From an uncultured Acidobacteriota bacterium (lineage in GTDB: Bacteria > Acidobacteriota > Terriglobia > Bryobacterales > Bryobacteraceae): a stretch of DNA of 39,778 nucleotides. The notes beneath the pieces were generated by a model, which saw only the letters and a list, made by a program, of their open reading frames with translations, made no database searches and was not told the origin of the DNA. The position numbers and the translations under genes are program-made. The DNA lies in contig CADEFT010000005.1 of NCBI GenBank assembly GCA_902826685.1, positions 198,137 through 237,914 on the forward strand. Reading direction: 5' to 3'. Positions 16,245 through 28,007 of the stretch are shown piece after piece. Position 1 is the first letter of the stretch; every line of letters begins with the position of its first letter.

Positions 16245-18131
16245 TTACCGTGGCCTCGTCAAAACCTGCTGCATGGACAACACCTTGGCGTCCTGCCGCA
16301 GCCGCGTCTTCTTTTCGAAATGAGCTTTGATGACATCGCGCACGATCAGCGCGGCGCTTGAGCCGTGCAGACCGTTTTCGAACAAGGCCGCCACCACGAT
16401 CTCCGGATTCTCGCGCGGAGCGAAGCCGACAAACCACGCGTTGTCGCGCAGATCCTTCCTCAGACCGCCGCCGCGCGCCTTGGCGAAGTCGTTCGATACG
16501 ATCTGCGCCGTCCCCGTCTTTCCGCACATGCTCACATCGGGAATGCGCGCCGACGACGCCGTGCCGCCGTGCACCGCGCCATACATGCCGTCGATGATGC
16601 GCGCCACGTTTTCCGCCTGCAGCACCGCCCGGCGCGGTGCGATGCGGTCGCCCCCCCGGCCGGCGTCGTTGGTCAGGCGCGGCTTGTGCCAGGCGCCGCC
16701 CACCACCATCCCGCCGATGGTGTAAGCCAATTGAATAGGCGTCACCGCCAGCGCGCCCTGTCCGATCGAGACGTTGATGGTCTCACCGGCGTACCAGCGC
16801 TCGCGCCGGACGCGCGCCTTCCAACTGGGGGAGGGAAGCACGCCGTCGGTCTCCCCGCCAAGGTCGATGCCGGTCTTCTTGCCGAAGCCCGCCGTCTGGG
16901 CGTACTTGGCGATGTTGTCGATCCCGGTACGGTCGCCCGCCGTGTAGAAAAAAACGTCGCACGACAGCGCCATTGCGTCGCGGAACTGGACTCCGCCGTG
17001 AACCTTGTGGCAGCGCGTGTAGCGGCCGTAGAACGTCGCGCCGCCGCCGCACCGCACGCCGAAATTATCCTCGATCGAATGCGTCTCAAGCGCCGCCAGG
17101 GCCACAATCGGCTTGAACGTCGAACCGGGCGCGAATTGCGCCTGGATCGCCCGGTTCAACATCGGCTTGTCCGGATCGGCCAGCATCGCCTTCCATTCCT
17201 CCGATTGCAGACGCTCGGCGAAGCGGTTGGCGTCATAGGTGGGACTCGAAGCGAGGGCGAGCACTTCGCCATTGCGCGGATCGAGCGCCACCACGGCGCC
17301 GCGCTTTCCTTCGAGCGCGATTTCGCCCACCACCTGCAAATCGAGATCGATGGTGAGCGTCAGGTTCTTTCCCGGTACCGCCTGCTGTTTGCCCAACTCG
17401 CGAATTTCACGGCCGCGGTTGTTGACCACCACCTGCCGCTTGCCGTCCACGCCCGTCAGCCAGTCGTTGTACTGCTTTTCGATGCCCGATTTTCCCACCA
17501 CGTCGCCGGGTTTGAAGCGGGCGTACTCGGCCGTATCGAGTTCCGGGTCGCTGATTTCGCCGACGTAGCCGGCCACATGCGCCGCCACGCCGTCCTGCGG
17601 ATATTGCCGGATCTGCGATTCGATCAGATCGAGCTCGGGAAAGGTTTCGCTGTCGCGATGCGATTCGACGAAACTGAGCTCGGCCTGCGTCAGCTTCTCC
17701 TTAATCACCACCGGCTCGTACTTGGGCCGTTTTTCGAACCGCTGCAGCCGCTGTTTCAATTCCTCGAGATCGAGCCCCAAGCCTTCGGCGATCGGCGGCA
17801 GGTGCTCTTCCTTCAGCGTTTCGCGCGACAGCATGGCGGTGAAAACCGGCGTATTGTCGACAATCACCCTCCCATCGCGGTCGAGCAGTTTGCCGCGCGG
17901 CGCCATTATAGGAAGCGCCTTGATGTGATTTTTCTGCGCCGCTTCGCTGTAGTAGTCGGGACGGTGAACCTGCAACTCCCAGAAGCCCGAAAGCAGGAAC
18001 AGGAAGACGCCGAAAATCAGGTACTGCGAAGCGTCGATCTTGACCGCCGCGACTTTCAGATCCTCGCGCAGCAGGAACTGAGCTTCGCGTTCCTTGATCT
18101 CTTCCTGATGCTGAAAGTCGACGGGCGGCAA
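16245..18131 (-). CDS. mrdA: Penicillin-binding protein 2 (elongasome transpeptidase)
   Basis: A 628-residue class B penicillin-binding protein that cross-links peptidoglycan during cell elongation. A cytoplasmic N-terminus and single membrane anchor (about 37-55, LIFGVFLFLLSGFW) are followed by the pedestal domain with APRGKLLDRDGRV, then the transpeptidase domain. The active-site serine is Ser337 with Lys340 (STFK), the second motif is SCD, in the S-x-D form typical of PBP2, and the third is KTGTAQ (Lys538). The start is TTG 18131, supported by AAAGG at good spacing; there is no nearby ATG. It begins ten bases after mreD and ends four bases before rodA. Confidence 0.95.
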   Translation of the reverse strand: MPPVDFQHQEEIKEREAQFLLREDLKVAAVKIDASQYLIFGVFLFLLSGFWELQVHRPDYYSEAAQKNHIKALPIMAPRGKLLDRDGRVIVDNTPVFTAMLSRETLKEEHLPPIAEGLGLDLEELKQRLQRFEKRPKYEPVVIKEKLTQAELSFVESHRDSETFPELDLIESQIRQYPQDGVAAHVAGYVGEISDPELDTAEYARFKPGDVVGKSGIEKQYNDWLTGVDGKRQVVVNNRGREIRELGKQQAVPGKNLTLTIDLDLQVVGEIALEGKRGAVVALDPRNGEVLALASSPTYDANRFAERLQSEEWKAMLADPDKPMLNRAIQAQFAPGSTFKPIVALAALETHSIEDNFGVRCGGGATFYGRYTRCHKVHGGVQFRDAMALSCDVFFYTAGDRTGIDNIAKYAQTAGFGKKTGIDLGGETDGVLPSPSWKARVRRERWYAGETINVSIGQGALAVTPIQLAYTIGGMVVGGAWHKPRLTNDAGRGGDRIAPRRAVLQAENVARIIDGMYGAVHGGTASSARIPDVSMCGKTGTAQIVSNDFAKARGGGLRKDLRDNAWFVGFAPRENPEIVVAALFENGLHGSSAALIVRDVIKAHFEKKTRLRQDAKVLSMQQVLTRPR

Positions 18132-18141
18132 TGGGGAGCCT

Positions 18142-18672
18142 TTAGCCTTTCACTCTCAGTTTATCGAGGAGCAGGAAAAACGGTATCGAAACGAAGGCGT
18201 TCAACAACGCCAGCAGCAACTCGCGACCGGGATCGAATTCGGCATTCTGGCCGAGCAGCGCGCGCACCAGAGTCCAATACAACAGGTGATGGAAGAAACA
18301 GAAGAAGAACCCCAGAAGGAACCGCACCACCGGGTTGCTGATTTCAAGCTTCTGGCTGGCCGAGGCCGCAAAGTAGCCCACCAGCGTTTTGACCAGCCCC
18401 AGGATTCCGATGGGCTGGTGGGAGAGCGAATCCTGCACCATGCCGATCAGCGCGCCGGTGAACAGACCCGCCACCGGTGAACGCTGCATGATCGAAAAAT
18501 AGACCGTCACCAGCAGCGGCAGATCCAGGAAAGCCAGGAATTCGAACAGCCGGGCGACGTAGATCTGATACAGAATCGCCGCCAGAGGAGCCAGCACCAG
18601 GGCCACCGGGCCGAAGCGCGAGATCGCCTTCTTGTGAGGAAGATCGAGGAGCCGCTCGCTGTATTCGCTCAT
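18142..18672 (-). CDS. mreD: Rod-shape-determining protein MreD
   Basis: A 176-residue inner-membrane protein with five or so hydrophobic segments, the expected size and topology for MreD. The segment GALIGMVQDSLSHQPIGILGL resembles the conserved G-x-x-x-D core of the family, and the C-terminal segment ends LLLDKLRVKG. MreD forms part of the elongasome with MreC and MreB and modulates activation of PBP2/RodA. Its ATG overlaps the mreC stop codon by four bases (ATGA), which suggests coupling. Sequence conservation of MreD is low, so the operon position carries much of the assignment. Confidence 0.9.
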   Translation of the reverse strand: MSEYSERLLDLPHKKAISRFGPVALVLAPLAAILYQIYVARLFEFLAFLDLPLLVTVYFSIMQRSPVAGLFTGALIGMVQDSLSHQPIGILGLVKTLVGYFAASASQKLEISNPVVRFLLGFFFCFFHHLLYWTLVRALLGQNAEFDPGRELLLALLNAFVSIPFFLLLDKLRVKG

Positions 18673-19679
18673 GGCCGGTGGGGCTGCGGCGCCGCCTGCA
18701 CCGTGTTGTCGAAAAGGCCCGGCGCGGCGGCCGGCTTTTTGTATTTCTGGCGTACGCGATCGGCGTCGGTGAGCGCTCCGGTGGGGCTGGCGAGCCCGGC
18801 GGCCTGCTGGCCCGATGCCGCAGGCTGCATGTGATAGGTCAGATTCTCATCTTTCGGCAGCGGCTGGTGCACGCCGTCGAGCACGATGAACATTTCTTCC
18901 AGGCTCGTGCGGAAGGCGTAAGGCGTGATGAAAATCTGCTTGTAGGACCGGCCCGGCTGGAACGACTTCACCTCGCCCACCGGCATGCCCTTGGGGAAAA
19001 TGCGATCGTCGCCGGAGGTGTAAAACTTCTCGCCCACTTCCACCTTCAGATCGTTCGGCACGTAATCGGCGAGCAGCGTCCCGTGGCCCTGCCCCTTAAG
19101 CGTTCCGCGCACGTGATATTTTTCCGACATCACGCCAGCGGCAAAGCTCGGATCGGAAATCAGCATCACCTGCGACGCCGTACCGAACACCGCCACCACT
19201 TTCCCCGCGATGCCGTCCGGCGTCACCACCGCCATGCCGCGCTGCACGCCGTCCTTGCTGCCGCGGTCGACAAACACCACTTTTGAATTGGCGCCTGTCG
19301 AATTGGCGATGATACGCGTCCCGATCGTGCGCGATGCCGAGCGCGTGGTGAAAGCCTCCATCGCCTTGGCCCGATCGGCCGTTGAAAGCTCCGTGCGCAA
19401 ATACTGATTGTCCAGCTTGAGCTTGGCGACTTCATCCTTCAGCCGGCGATTTTCTTCGCGCGCATTCAGCAGAATGAAGTAGTCGTGAAAGAATCCGATG
19501 GTGCCCGCGCGCACGCCCTCCACCACCTTCGCAATGGTGGTGATTCCGTTGACCGACCACACACGGATCAGACGGATATCCTGATTGCTTTTGACTTGAT
19601 AGGCGACTAGAAGTAGCTGTACGGCGATCACCGCCAGCAGCAGCGTCAAGTTCCGGTAGCGACTGAGTATGAAGTCCAT
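18669..19679 (-). CDS. mreC: Rod-shape-determining protein MreC
   Basis: A 336-residue bitopic protein: membrane anchor at about residues 10-28 (LTLLLAVIAVQLLLVAY), a coiled coil (about 70-105, ENRRLKDEVAKLKLDNQYL), then the periplasmic double beta-barrel with IGTRIIAN, DGIAGKVV, DPSFAAGV, VRGTLKGQG and FYTSGDDRIFPKGMPVGEV, all landmark MreC segments. It links MreB filaments inside to PBP2/RodA outside and activates them. The last 60 residues are rich in proline, alanine and glutamine and look disordered, which is common in this lineage but absent from E. coli MreC. It starts 20 bases after mreB. Confidence 0.94.
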   Translation of the reverse strand: MDFILSRYRNLTLLLAVIAVQLLLVAYQVKSNQDIRLIRVWSVNGITTIAKVVEGVRAGTIGFFHDYFILLNAREENRRLKDEVAKLKLDNQYLRTELSTADRAKAMEAFTTRSASRTIGTRIIANSTGANSKVVFVDRGSKDGVQRGMAVVTPDGIAGKVVAVFGTASQVMLISDPSFAAGVMSEKYHVRGTLKGQGHGTLLADYVPNDLKVEVGEKFYTSGDDRIFPKGMPVGEVKSFQPGRSYKQIFITPYAFRTSLEEMFIVLDGVHQPLPKDENLTYHMQPAASGQQAAGLASPTGALTDADRVRQKYKKPAAAPGLFDNTVQAAPQPHRP

Positions 19680-19699
19680 ACCGCCCCACCAATTCTACC

Positions 19700-22715
<3,016 letters not shown>

Positions 22716-22729
22716 AGCGCAAACATCAA

Positions 22730-22738
22730 AGTGTATCA
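22730..22738 (-). promoter_or_regulatory. Extended -10 element before acs
   Basis: The minus strand reads TGATACACT, an extended -10 (TG-N-TACACT), 15 bases before ATG 22715. Transcription would start about seven bases before the ATG, and no ribosome site is visible. The same nine bases occur before the hydrolase gene at 31938-31946. Confidence 0.4.
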
Positions 22739-22751
22739 GTACGGCGCGCGG

Positions 22752-23762
22752 TTAGAATCTCACCACGGCCCTGCCGGTGATGCGGTTTTCCTTCAACCGC
22801 TGAATCAGTGCCGGCGCCTCGTCGAGCGGATATACCGTCACCTCCGGCCGCGCGGCGCCGCGGGCGGCCAGGCCGAACACGGCCTCCAGATCGGCGCGAG
22901 TTCCCAGATAGCTGCCTTGAATGCGGATCCCCTTGATCACCGTTTCCGCCAGCGTGAGGGAATACTTATCGCCGGTGAGACCCACCAGAATCAGGCTGCC
23001 GCGCCGCTTGAGGCAGGAAAAGGCCGCCGGCACGGCATCGGCCGAGGCGGTGAAGACGATGGCGGCATCGGCGCCTCCGCGTTCTTTCAAGATCGCCTGC
23101 CGCGCGTCTTCGGGACGCACCGCTGCTTCCGCCCCCAGCTTGCGCGCCAGCGCGAGCTTCTCCTCCGATACGTCCACGGCGGCCGTTCTCACGCCCATGT
23201 GCCGGGCGTATTGCAGCGCCAGATGTCCCAGGCCTCCCATGCCGAATAGAGCCACCAGTTGCCCGCTCGCCACGGCCGCTTCGCGCAGGGCGCCGTAGGC
23301 GGTCCATCCGGCGCAGCACAAGGGAGCCGCTTCTTCGGCGGACAAAGTTTCCGGCACGCGAATGAGGCTTCCCGCGGCCACTACGGTCCGCGTCGCCAAC
23401 GCTCCGTGGCGGGTGTAGCCGTGATTGTGCTGCTTGGCGCAGAAGCGTTCCTGGCCCGATTGGCAGGCGTCGCAGGCACCGCAGGCCGACGCGAAGTAGG
23501 TGATGCCGACGCGATCGCCCGCCGCCAGATTCTCCACGCCGTCTCCCACCGACTCCACGATGCCGATGCCCTCATGCCCCAACACCACCGGCGACAGCGG
23601 CAGCGACTGCAGCCCGGCGATCATCACGTCCGAGTGGCAGATGCCGCAGGCTTCCATCCTCACCAGCGCCTCGCCGGGACCGGGATCGGCGACCGGATAA
23701 TCGGCGACGGTGACAGGCGCCTGCGGTGCCTGAAGCCATGCGGCACGAGCGAGGTGAGGCAT
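22752..23762 (-). CDS. Zinc-dependent alcohol dehydrogenase
   Basis: A 336-residue medium-chain dehydrogenase of the yeast/bacterial AdhP type, oxidising primary alcohols with NAD(P). The catalytic zinc ligands are Cys42 (CGICHSD) and His63 (GHEG). The structural zinc ligands are Cys94, Cys97, Cys100 and Cys108 (CGACDACQSGQERFC). The nucleotide-binding motif is GMGGLGHLALQ. The CAGWTAYGAL stretch also fits this subgroup. The open frame runs much further upstream through the TrpB-like gene, but homology begins at ATG 23762, which I use; AAAGG touches this ATG without the usual spacing. It follows the TrpB2 gene by 23 bases. Confidence 0.93.
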   Translation of the reverse strand: MPHLARAAWLQAPQAPVTVADYPVADPGPGEALVRMEACGICHSDVMIAGLQSLPLSPVVLGHEGIGIVESVGDGVENLAAGDRVGITYFASACGACDACQSGQERFCAKQHNHGYTRHGALATRTVVAAGSLIRVPETLSAEEAAPLCCAGWTAYGALREAAVASGQLVALFGMGGLGHLALQYARHMGVRTAAVDVSEEKLALARKLGAEAAVRPEDARQAILKERGGADAAIVFTASADAVPAAFSCLKRRGSLILVGLTGDKYSLTLAETVIKGIRIQGSYLGTRADLEAVFGLAARGAARPEVTVYPLDEAPALIQRLKENRITGRAVVRF

Positions 23763-23785
23763 CCTTTGAGGTGTACCACAGGCCT

Positions 23786-25150
23786 TTACGCCGGAACGCT
23801 CGGCAACCCCGCCAGTGCCATCGCCAATTCCGATTCTTCGTACGCCAGGTCCTTCAACTTGCCGGCGAAGTAATCGATGTAGGCCTGCATGTCGAAGTGG
23901 CCGTGCCCGCAGAGATTGAAAAGAATGACGCGGCTGGTGCCCTGCTTTTTGCATTCGAGCGCCTCGTCGATGACGGCACGCACGGCGTGATTGGCCTCGG
24001 GCGCCGGTAGAATCCCTTCGGCTCGCGCAAACTGCACGCCCGCCTCGAACACCGCCAGTTGCTGATAGGCGCGCGCCTCGATCAAGCCCAGCTCCTTCAG
24101 ATGGCTCACCAGCGGCGCCATGCCGTGATAGCGGAGACCGCCGGCGTGAAATCCCGGCGGCGTGAAAGTGGAACCGAGCGTGTGCATCTTCGTCAGCGGC
24201 GTGAGATGGCCGGTGTCGCCGAAGTCGTAGGCATAGCGTCCGCGCGTGAGGCTGGGGCAGGCGGCGGGCTCCACCGCGACGATCCGCCGTTTGCGTCCGC
24301 CCCGCAGTTGCGCGCCCAGAAACGGAAAGGCGATCCCTGCGAAATTCGATCCGCCGCCGGTGCAGCCGACGACGATATCGGGATCGTCGCCCGCCATGGC
24401 CATCTGCTCCATCGCCTCGATGCCGATCACGGTCTGATGCAGCAGCACATGGTTCAACACCGAACCGAGTGCGTACTTGGTGTCGTCCCGCTGCGCCGCC
24501 ACTTCCACGGCTTCTGAAATCGCGATTCCGAGACTGCCCGGATGATTGGCGTTGCGTTCGAGCACCGCCCGTCCCGAAGCCGTTTCCATCGATGGCGAAG
24601 CCACGCACCGGGCGCCGTAGGTTTCCATTAGCGCCCGCCGGTACGGCTTCTGATCGTAGGACACGCGCACCATGTAGACGGTAACGTTGATGCCGAACAG
24701 CGCGCCGGCGAAAGCGAGCGACGAGCCCCATTGCCCGGCGCCGGTTTCGGTGGAAATGTTCGTCACGCCGGCTTCCCGGTTGTAAAACGCCTGCGGCACC
24801 GCCGTGTTCGGCTTATGGCTGCCGGCCGGGCTCACTCCTTCCCATTTGTAATAAATGCGAGCCGGTGTATCGAGCGCCCGCTCAAGCCGGCGCGCCCGGA
24901 ACAGCGGCGAAGGCCGCCACTGCCGGTAGACGTCGCGAACCGGTTCGGGGATGGCGATCTCACGTTCGGCCGCCACTTCCTGCAGGATCAGGCTCATGGG
25001 AAACAGCGGCGCCAGATCGTCCGGCCCTACCGGAGCGAGCGTACCCGGATGCAGAACCGGCGGCGCTGGTGTAGGCAGATCGGCGGCGATGTTGTACCAG
25101 AACCTGGGAAGCCGGGATTCATCCAGGTTGTATTTGATGGAATCGGACAT
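23786..25150 (-). CDS. trpB2: TrpB2-type tryptophan synthase beta-like PLP enzyme
   Basis: A 454-residue fold-type II pyridoxal-phosphate enzyme of the TrpB2 group, recognisable by the long N-terminus, GSHKPNTA with PLP-lysine Lys113, [24 protein letters not shown] for phosphate binding, and LCGHGHFD near the C-terminus. TrpB2 enzymes make tryptophan from indole and serine and usually lack a TrpA contact surface; no trpA is present here. ATG 25150 is used because homology starts there; a longer open frame upstream is a shadow over the divergent gene. No ribosome site is visible, and a -10-like TATACC lies 13-18 bases upstream. Confidence 0.93.
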   Translation of the reverse strand: MSDSIKYNLDESRLPRFWYNIAADLPTPAPPVLHPGTLAPVGPDDLAPLFPMSLILQEVAAEREIAIPEPVRDVYRQWRPSPLFRARRLERALDTPARIYYKWEGVSPAGSHKPNTAVPQAFYNREAGVTNISTETGAGQWGSSLAFAGALFGINVTVYMVRVSYDQKPYRRALMETYGARCVASPSMETASGRAVLERNANHPGSLGIAISEAVEVAAQRDDTKYALGSVLNHVLLHQTVIGIEAMEQMAMAGDDPDIVVGCTGGGSNFAGIAFPFLGAQLRGGRKRRIVAVEPAACPSLTRGRYAYDFGDTGHLTPLTKMHTLGSTFTPPGFHAGGLRYHGMAPLVSHLKELGLIEARAYQQLAVFEAGVQFARAEGILPAPEANHAVRAVIDEALECKKQGTSRVILFNLCGHGHFDMQAYIDYFAGKLKDLAYEESELAMALAGLPSVPA

Positions 25151-25162
25151 GGCGCTTCGTAG

Positions 25163-25172
25163 GGTATATGAT
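25163..25172. promoter_or_regulatory. Overlapping divergent -10 elements
   Basis: The 33-base divergent gap holds GGTATATGAT. Read on the minus strand it gives TATACC for the TrpB2 gene; on the plus strand TATGAT (25167-25172) for the gene at 25184. No good -35 boxes are seen. The two polymerase sites would exclude each other. Confidence 0.3.
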
Positions 25173-25183
25173 GGGGAACCGCC

Positions 25184-25525
25184 ATGCAATGGATTCTCCG
25201 CGGCGCGGCCGGTTTCATTCTTGTCGCGCAAGTCGTGACGGTGGTCTACGCGCGATTCACTCCGGCCCGCTACTTCTGTTGGGCGCCGTTTGACATGCAG
25301 ACCGATTACCGTCTGCAAGTCGCCGTGAACGGACGCGCGCTGACACCCGCCGAGATCCGCCAGCGGTATCGGCGTCCGGCCGTGGGCACCGACAACCGCA
25401 GCATTCAGAATCTGGTGGATATCCTGGAAGGAGTGGAGCGGAAAGCGGCGGACAAAGCGGCCATCACGATGACCTACCGCATCAACGGGAAAGACGAGCG
25501 GACATGGCAATACCCGCATCCCTGA
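25184..25525 (+). CDS. Small membrane-anchored protein of unknown function
   Basis: A 113-residue protein with one N-terminal membrane segment (about residues 5-24, [18 protein letters not shown]), then a short polar domain with [17 protein letters not shown] and [14 protein letters not shown] do not recognise a family. The gene overlaps the next one by 22 bases, so the two are probably translated together, and a link with the membrane-DCC protein is likely. The polar part should face the periplasm or cytoplasm depending on orientation, which the sequence does not settle. Confidence 0.75.
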   Translation: MQWILRGAAGFILVAQVVTVVYARFTPARYFCWAPFDMQTDYRLQVAVNGRALTPAEIRQRYRRPAVGTDNRSIQNLVDILEGVERKAADKAAITMTYRINGKDERTWQYPHP

Positions 25526-26688
25526 ATCCGTTGCGATGCTCCGGCACGGCGCTGCCGCCGAACGTGCTGATGATGGCCAAGCTCATCGCGCTCGCGCTGC
25601 TGCTCACCAATCATCAACGGCTGCTGCCCGATCCGTTTCTGCCGTTCGTGCCCGGGCTCGATGAACTGATGCCGGGCAGGATGTTTCAAGCCGTGCTGCG
25701 CGCGGTGTTCCTGGTCTCGGCGGTCGCGCTGCTGTTCAACCGGTGGGTTCGTTTCGCCAGTTTTACGCTCGGCGGTTCCATGCTGCTGGGAGTGCTGAGC
25801 TCGCGTGCCTACTACGGCAACAATAAGACCTTCTGCGCGTTGATGCTGATTCTGGCCGGGCTCCATGTGGCTGGGGCCGAACCGAAGTTCCTGCGCTGGC
25901 AGGTGGCGCTGGTTTACCTTGGCGCGGGGTTGAACAAAGCGCTCGATCCGGACTGGCATAGCGGCCAGTTCTTCGACAACTGGGCCATGGCGCGGCTCGA
26001 ACAGCCGGTCTACATTTACCTGCAGAGCCTGCTGCCGCCGCTGGCGCTCGGCAAGCTGATGTGCTGGATGACGATCGCGCTTGAGTTGACTGCCGCCGTG
26101 TGTCTGGCGCTTCGTCCCCTGAACGGATACGGAGTGGTCGTCAGCGTCCTGTTGCAATCGGGCTTTCTGCTGTTCACCGGCACCACCTTCACCATGTTCT
26201 TTTACGGCATGCAGGCGGCGATGGCGGCGTTCCTGATCTGGCCGCCAAAACCGCTGACGGTGATCTGGGATGGAAGCTGCGGCTTTTGCGAGTGGAGCAA
26301 ACAGTGGGTGGAACGGGTGGATTTCGATAAGGCTTTCGCCTGGTGGCCGTATCAATCGGGGCAAGGGGCCCTTCATGGCATCACCGAGGAAGCCGCCCAA
26401 CGGCGCCTGCAGCTTGTGACCGCGCGCGGCAAGGTACTGGAGGGCTATCACGCCTTCCGCCATATGCTGTTTTACTTGCCCGTTTTCTGGTTCGTGGTGT
26501 GCGCGGCGATCGCCGCGGCGCCTGAACCCTCGCCCACCTGGCGCCGCCTGGTCGTGGCTGCGGTGCTGTTCCTGTTCTCTCCGCTCAGCAATCCGCTGGG
26601 CGTGGCGGCCTACGATTGGGTGGCGCGGAACCGGTACCGGATCTTCCCCGGTTCCACCTGCGAAATACCCGAATCGCAACTGCGCTAA
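25504..26688 (+). CDS. Membrane protein fused to a DCC (DUF393) thiol-disulfide domain
   Basis: A 394-residue protein in two parts. Residues 1-250 hold about six membrane segments (HTTM- or DoxX-like in feel, not firmly assigned), with [16 protein letters not shown] and FFDNW. From residue 252 a DCC/YuxK-type domain begins with [13 protein letters not shown] (Asp256, Cys259, Cys262), the D-G-x-C-x-x-C signature of the family, and runs to the [12 protein letters not shown] end typical of DUF393, with another hydrophobic stretch inside. DCC proteins are predicted thiol-disulfide oxidoreductases, mostly uncharacterised. The fusion suggests electron or thiol exchange at a membrane. The N-terminal 20 residues overlap the upstream gene; a later start at Met23 is possible. 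Confidence 0.82.
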   Translation: MAIPASLNPLRCSGTALPPNVLMMAKLIALALLLTNHQRLLPDPFLPFVPGLDELMPGRMFQAVLRAVFLVSAVALLFNRWVRFASFTLGGSMLLGVLSSRAYYGNNKTFCALMLILAGLHVAGAEPKFLRWQVALVYLGAGLNKALDPDWHSGQFFDNWAMARLEQPVYIYLQSLLPPLALGKLMCWMTIALELTAAVCLALRPLNGYGVVVSVLLQSGFLLFTGTTFTMFFYGMQAAMAAFLIWPPKPLTVIWDGSCGFCEWSKQWVERVDFDKAFAWWPYQSGQGALHGITEEAAQRRLQLVTARGKVLEGYHAFRHMLFYLPVFWFVVCAAIAAAPEPSPTWRRLVVAAVLFLFSPLSNPLGVAAYDWVARNRYRIFPGSTCEIPESQLR

Positions 26689-26774
26689 CGACGCCCCCCT
26701 TTGCGCACCTAAAGCGCAATCCACACCGCGCCGATCAAGGTAGGGTAAGCAGCGTAAATCGGCGGCTCGGTGCT

Positions 26775-28004
26775 ATGGAATTTCTCACGCCCGTACAGAT
26801 GGTTGCAGTCGTGGCTTTGGGCATCCTCGGATACCTCATCGCCAGCCGCCGGAAGCATCTTCTGATGACATCGCGCCAGGCGATGGACGACGACCAGTTG
26901 GAGGGCGAAGCCGCTCTGAAAGCGGGTCAACTGGAGGCGGCCGAGAAATATTTTTACGCCGCCTACGACCGGGCGATGAAGCTGCGCGAAGACAGGGAAG
27001 GCCCGCTCGCGCTAGCCCTGCTGAATCTCGGCAAGGTACACGCGCGTCAGCGCAAGTGGGATGACGCCGAGCAGTTCGCGGCGGAGGCGTCCATCCTGCT
27101 GGAGGCGCGCTCGAATCCGCACACGCACCTGTTCCCCGAGGCGCTCGATGTGATGAATGAGGTGAACCTGCACCGCGGCGAAGTGCCGAAGGCCGAAGAG
27201 AATCTGCACCGGTCGCTCGAGTTTGTGCGCGGCCGGCATGGGGAACGGTCGGTCGAAACGGCGAAGCGGCTGGGCGAAATCGGCGATTTTCTGGCCACCC
27301 GCGGCCGCGACGCCGATGCCATCTCCTATCTGCAGCAGTCGATCGGGATCCACGACAAGCTGGGCGCGGCGGGACCGGCGGCGGCCACGCCGCATCTGTT
27401 GTTGAAGCTCGGTATCACGATGATTCGGGCCGGGCGGCACGTGGACGCGAGCCCTGCTCTGAAGCGCGGGCTGACGTGGATCGAGCGTTTTCATGGACCC
27501 GATTCTTCCGAATCGGCGCCGTTTCTCGATGCACTGGCGGTAGCCGACACCTTCGCCGGCAACTACAACTCCGCCGCCGATCTGCTCGGACGCGCGGTGA
27601 AATTGAGGCAGGAAAAATTGGGCGCCGATCACGCCGAGGTGGGCGCGACGCTCGCCCTTCATGCCGATGTCCTGCGCAAACTGCGCCGCTACGACGATGC
27701 GCAGGCGGCGGCTTCGCGCGCCTTGTCGATTCAGGAACGGGCCGACGACAGCCGGCGCCACGCCACGCTTGAAATCCTCGCGCAGATCAAATTCGAATGC
27801 GGCGAGCATGTGGGCGCCGACGAGTATTTCCGCAACGCCCTGCTCAGCCTGCGCCAGTCGGTGGGCGAAGAGAATCTGGAGGTCGCCGAGTATCTGGAAA
27901 AGCACGCCACCATCAAAAAGAGGCTGGGCGAATTCGATGAGGCCAAGGCGATGAACGATCGCGCCGAGGAAATTCGCCGCAAGTGGGCCGAGGTGAATTC
28001 CTAA
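26775..28004 (+). CDS. Membrane-anchored TPR protein
   Basis: A 409-residue protein. One N-terminal membrane segment (about 8-22, MVAVVALGILGYLIA) followed by positive residues places the rest in the cytoplasm. From about residue 40 to the end are eight or so tetratricopeptide repeats of the kinesin-light-chain type, for example WDDAEQFAAEASILLEA and YDDAQAAASRALSIQER. These repeats bind peptides and build scaffolds. ATG 26775 is used since the upstream in-frame extension overlaps the DCC gene and looks random. The next gene starts three bases after the stop and encodes a paralogue; the C-terminal repeats of the two align closely (GE-N-x-x-VAE). Confidence 0.88.
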   Translation: MEFLTPVQMVAVVALGILGYLIASRRKHLLMTSRQAMDDDQLEGEAALKAGQLEAAEKYFYAAYDRAMKLREDREGPLALALLNLGKVHARQRKWDDAEQFAAEASILLEARSNPHTHLFPEALDVMNEVNLHRGEVPKAEENLHRSLEFVRGRHGERSVETAKRLGEIGDFLATRGRDADAISYLQQSIGIHDKLGAAGPAAATPHLLLKLGITMIRAGRHVDASPALKRGLTWIERFHGPDSSESAPFLDALAVADTFAGNYNSAADLLGRAVKLRQEKLGADHAEVGATLALHADVLRKLRRYDDAQAAASRALSIQERADDSRRHATLEILAQIKFECGEHVGADEYFRNALLSLRQSVGEENLEVAEYLEKHATIKKRLGEFDEAKAMNDRAEEIRRKWAEVNS

Positions 28005-28007
28005 GCC

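Noticed and set aside
22752..24731. A 659-codon frame that would fuse extra sequence to the alcohol dehydrogenase
   Set aside because: The upstream half lies out of frame over the TrpB2 gene and is arginine-rich nonsense; dehydrogenase homology starts at 23762.
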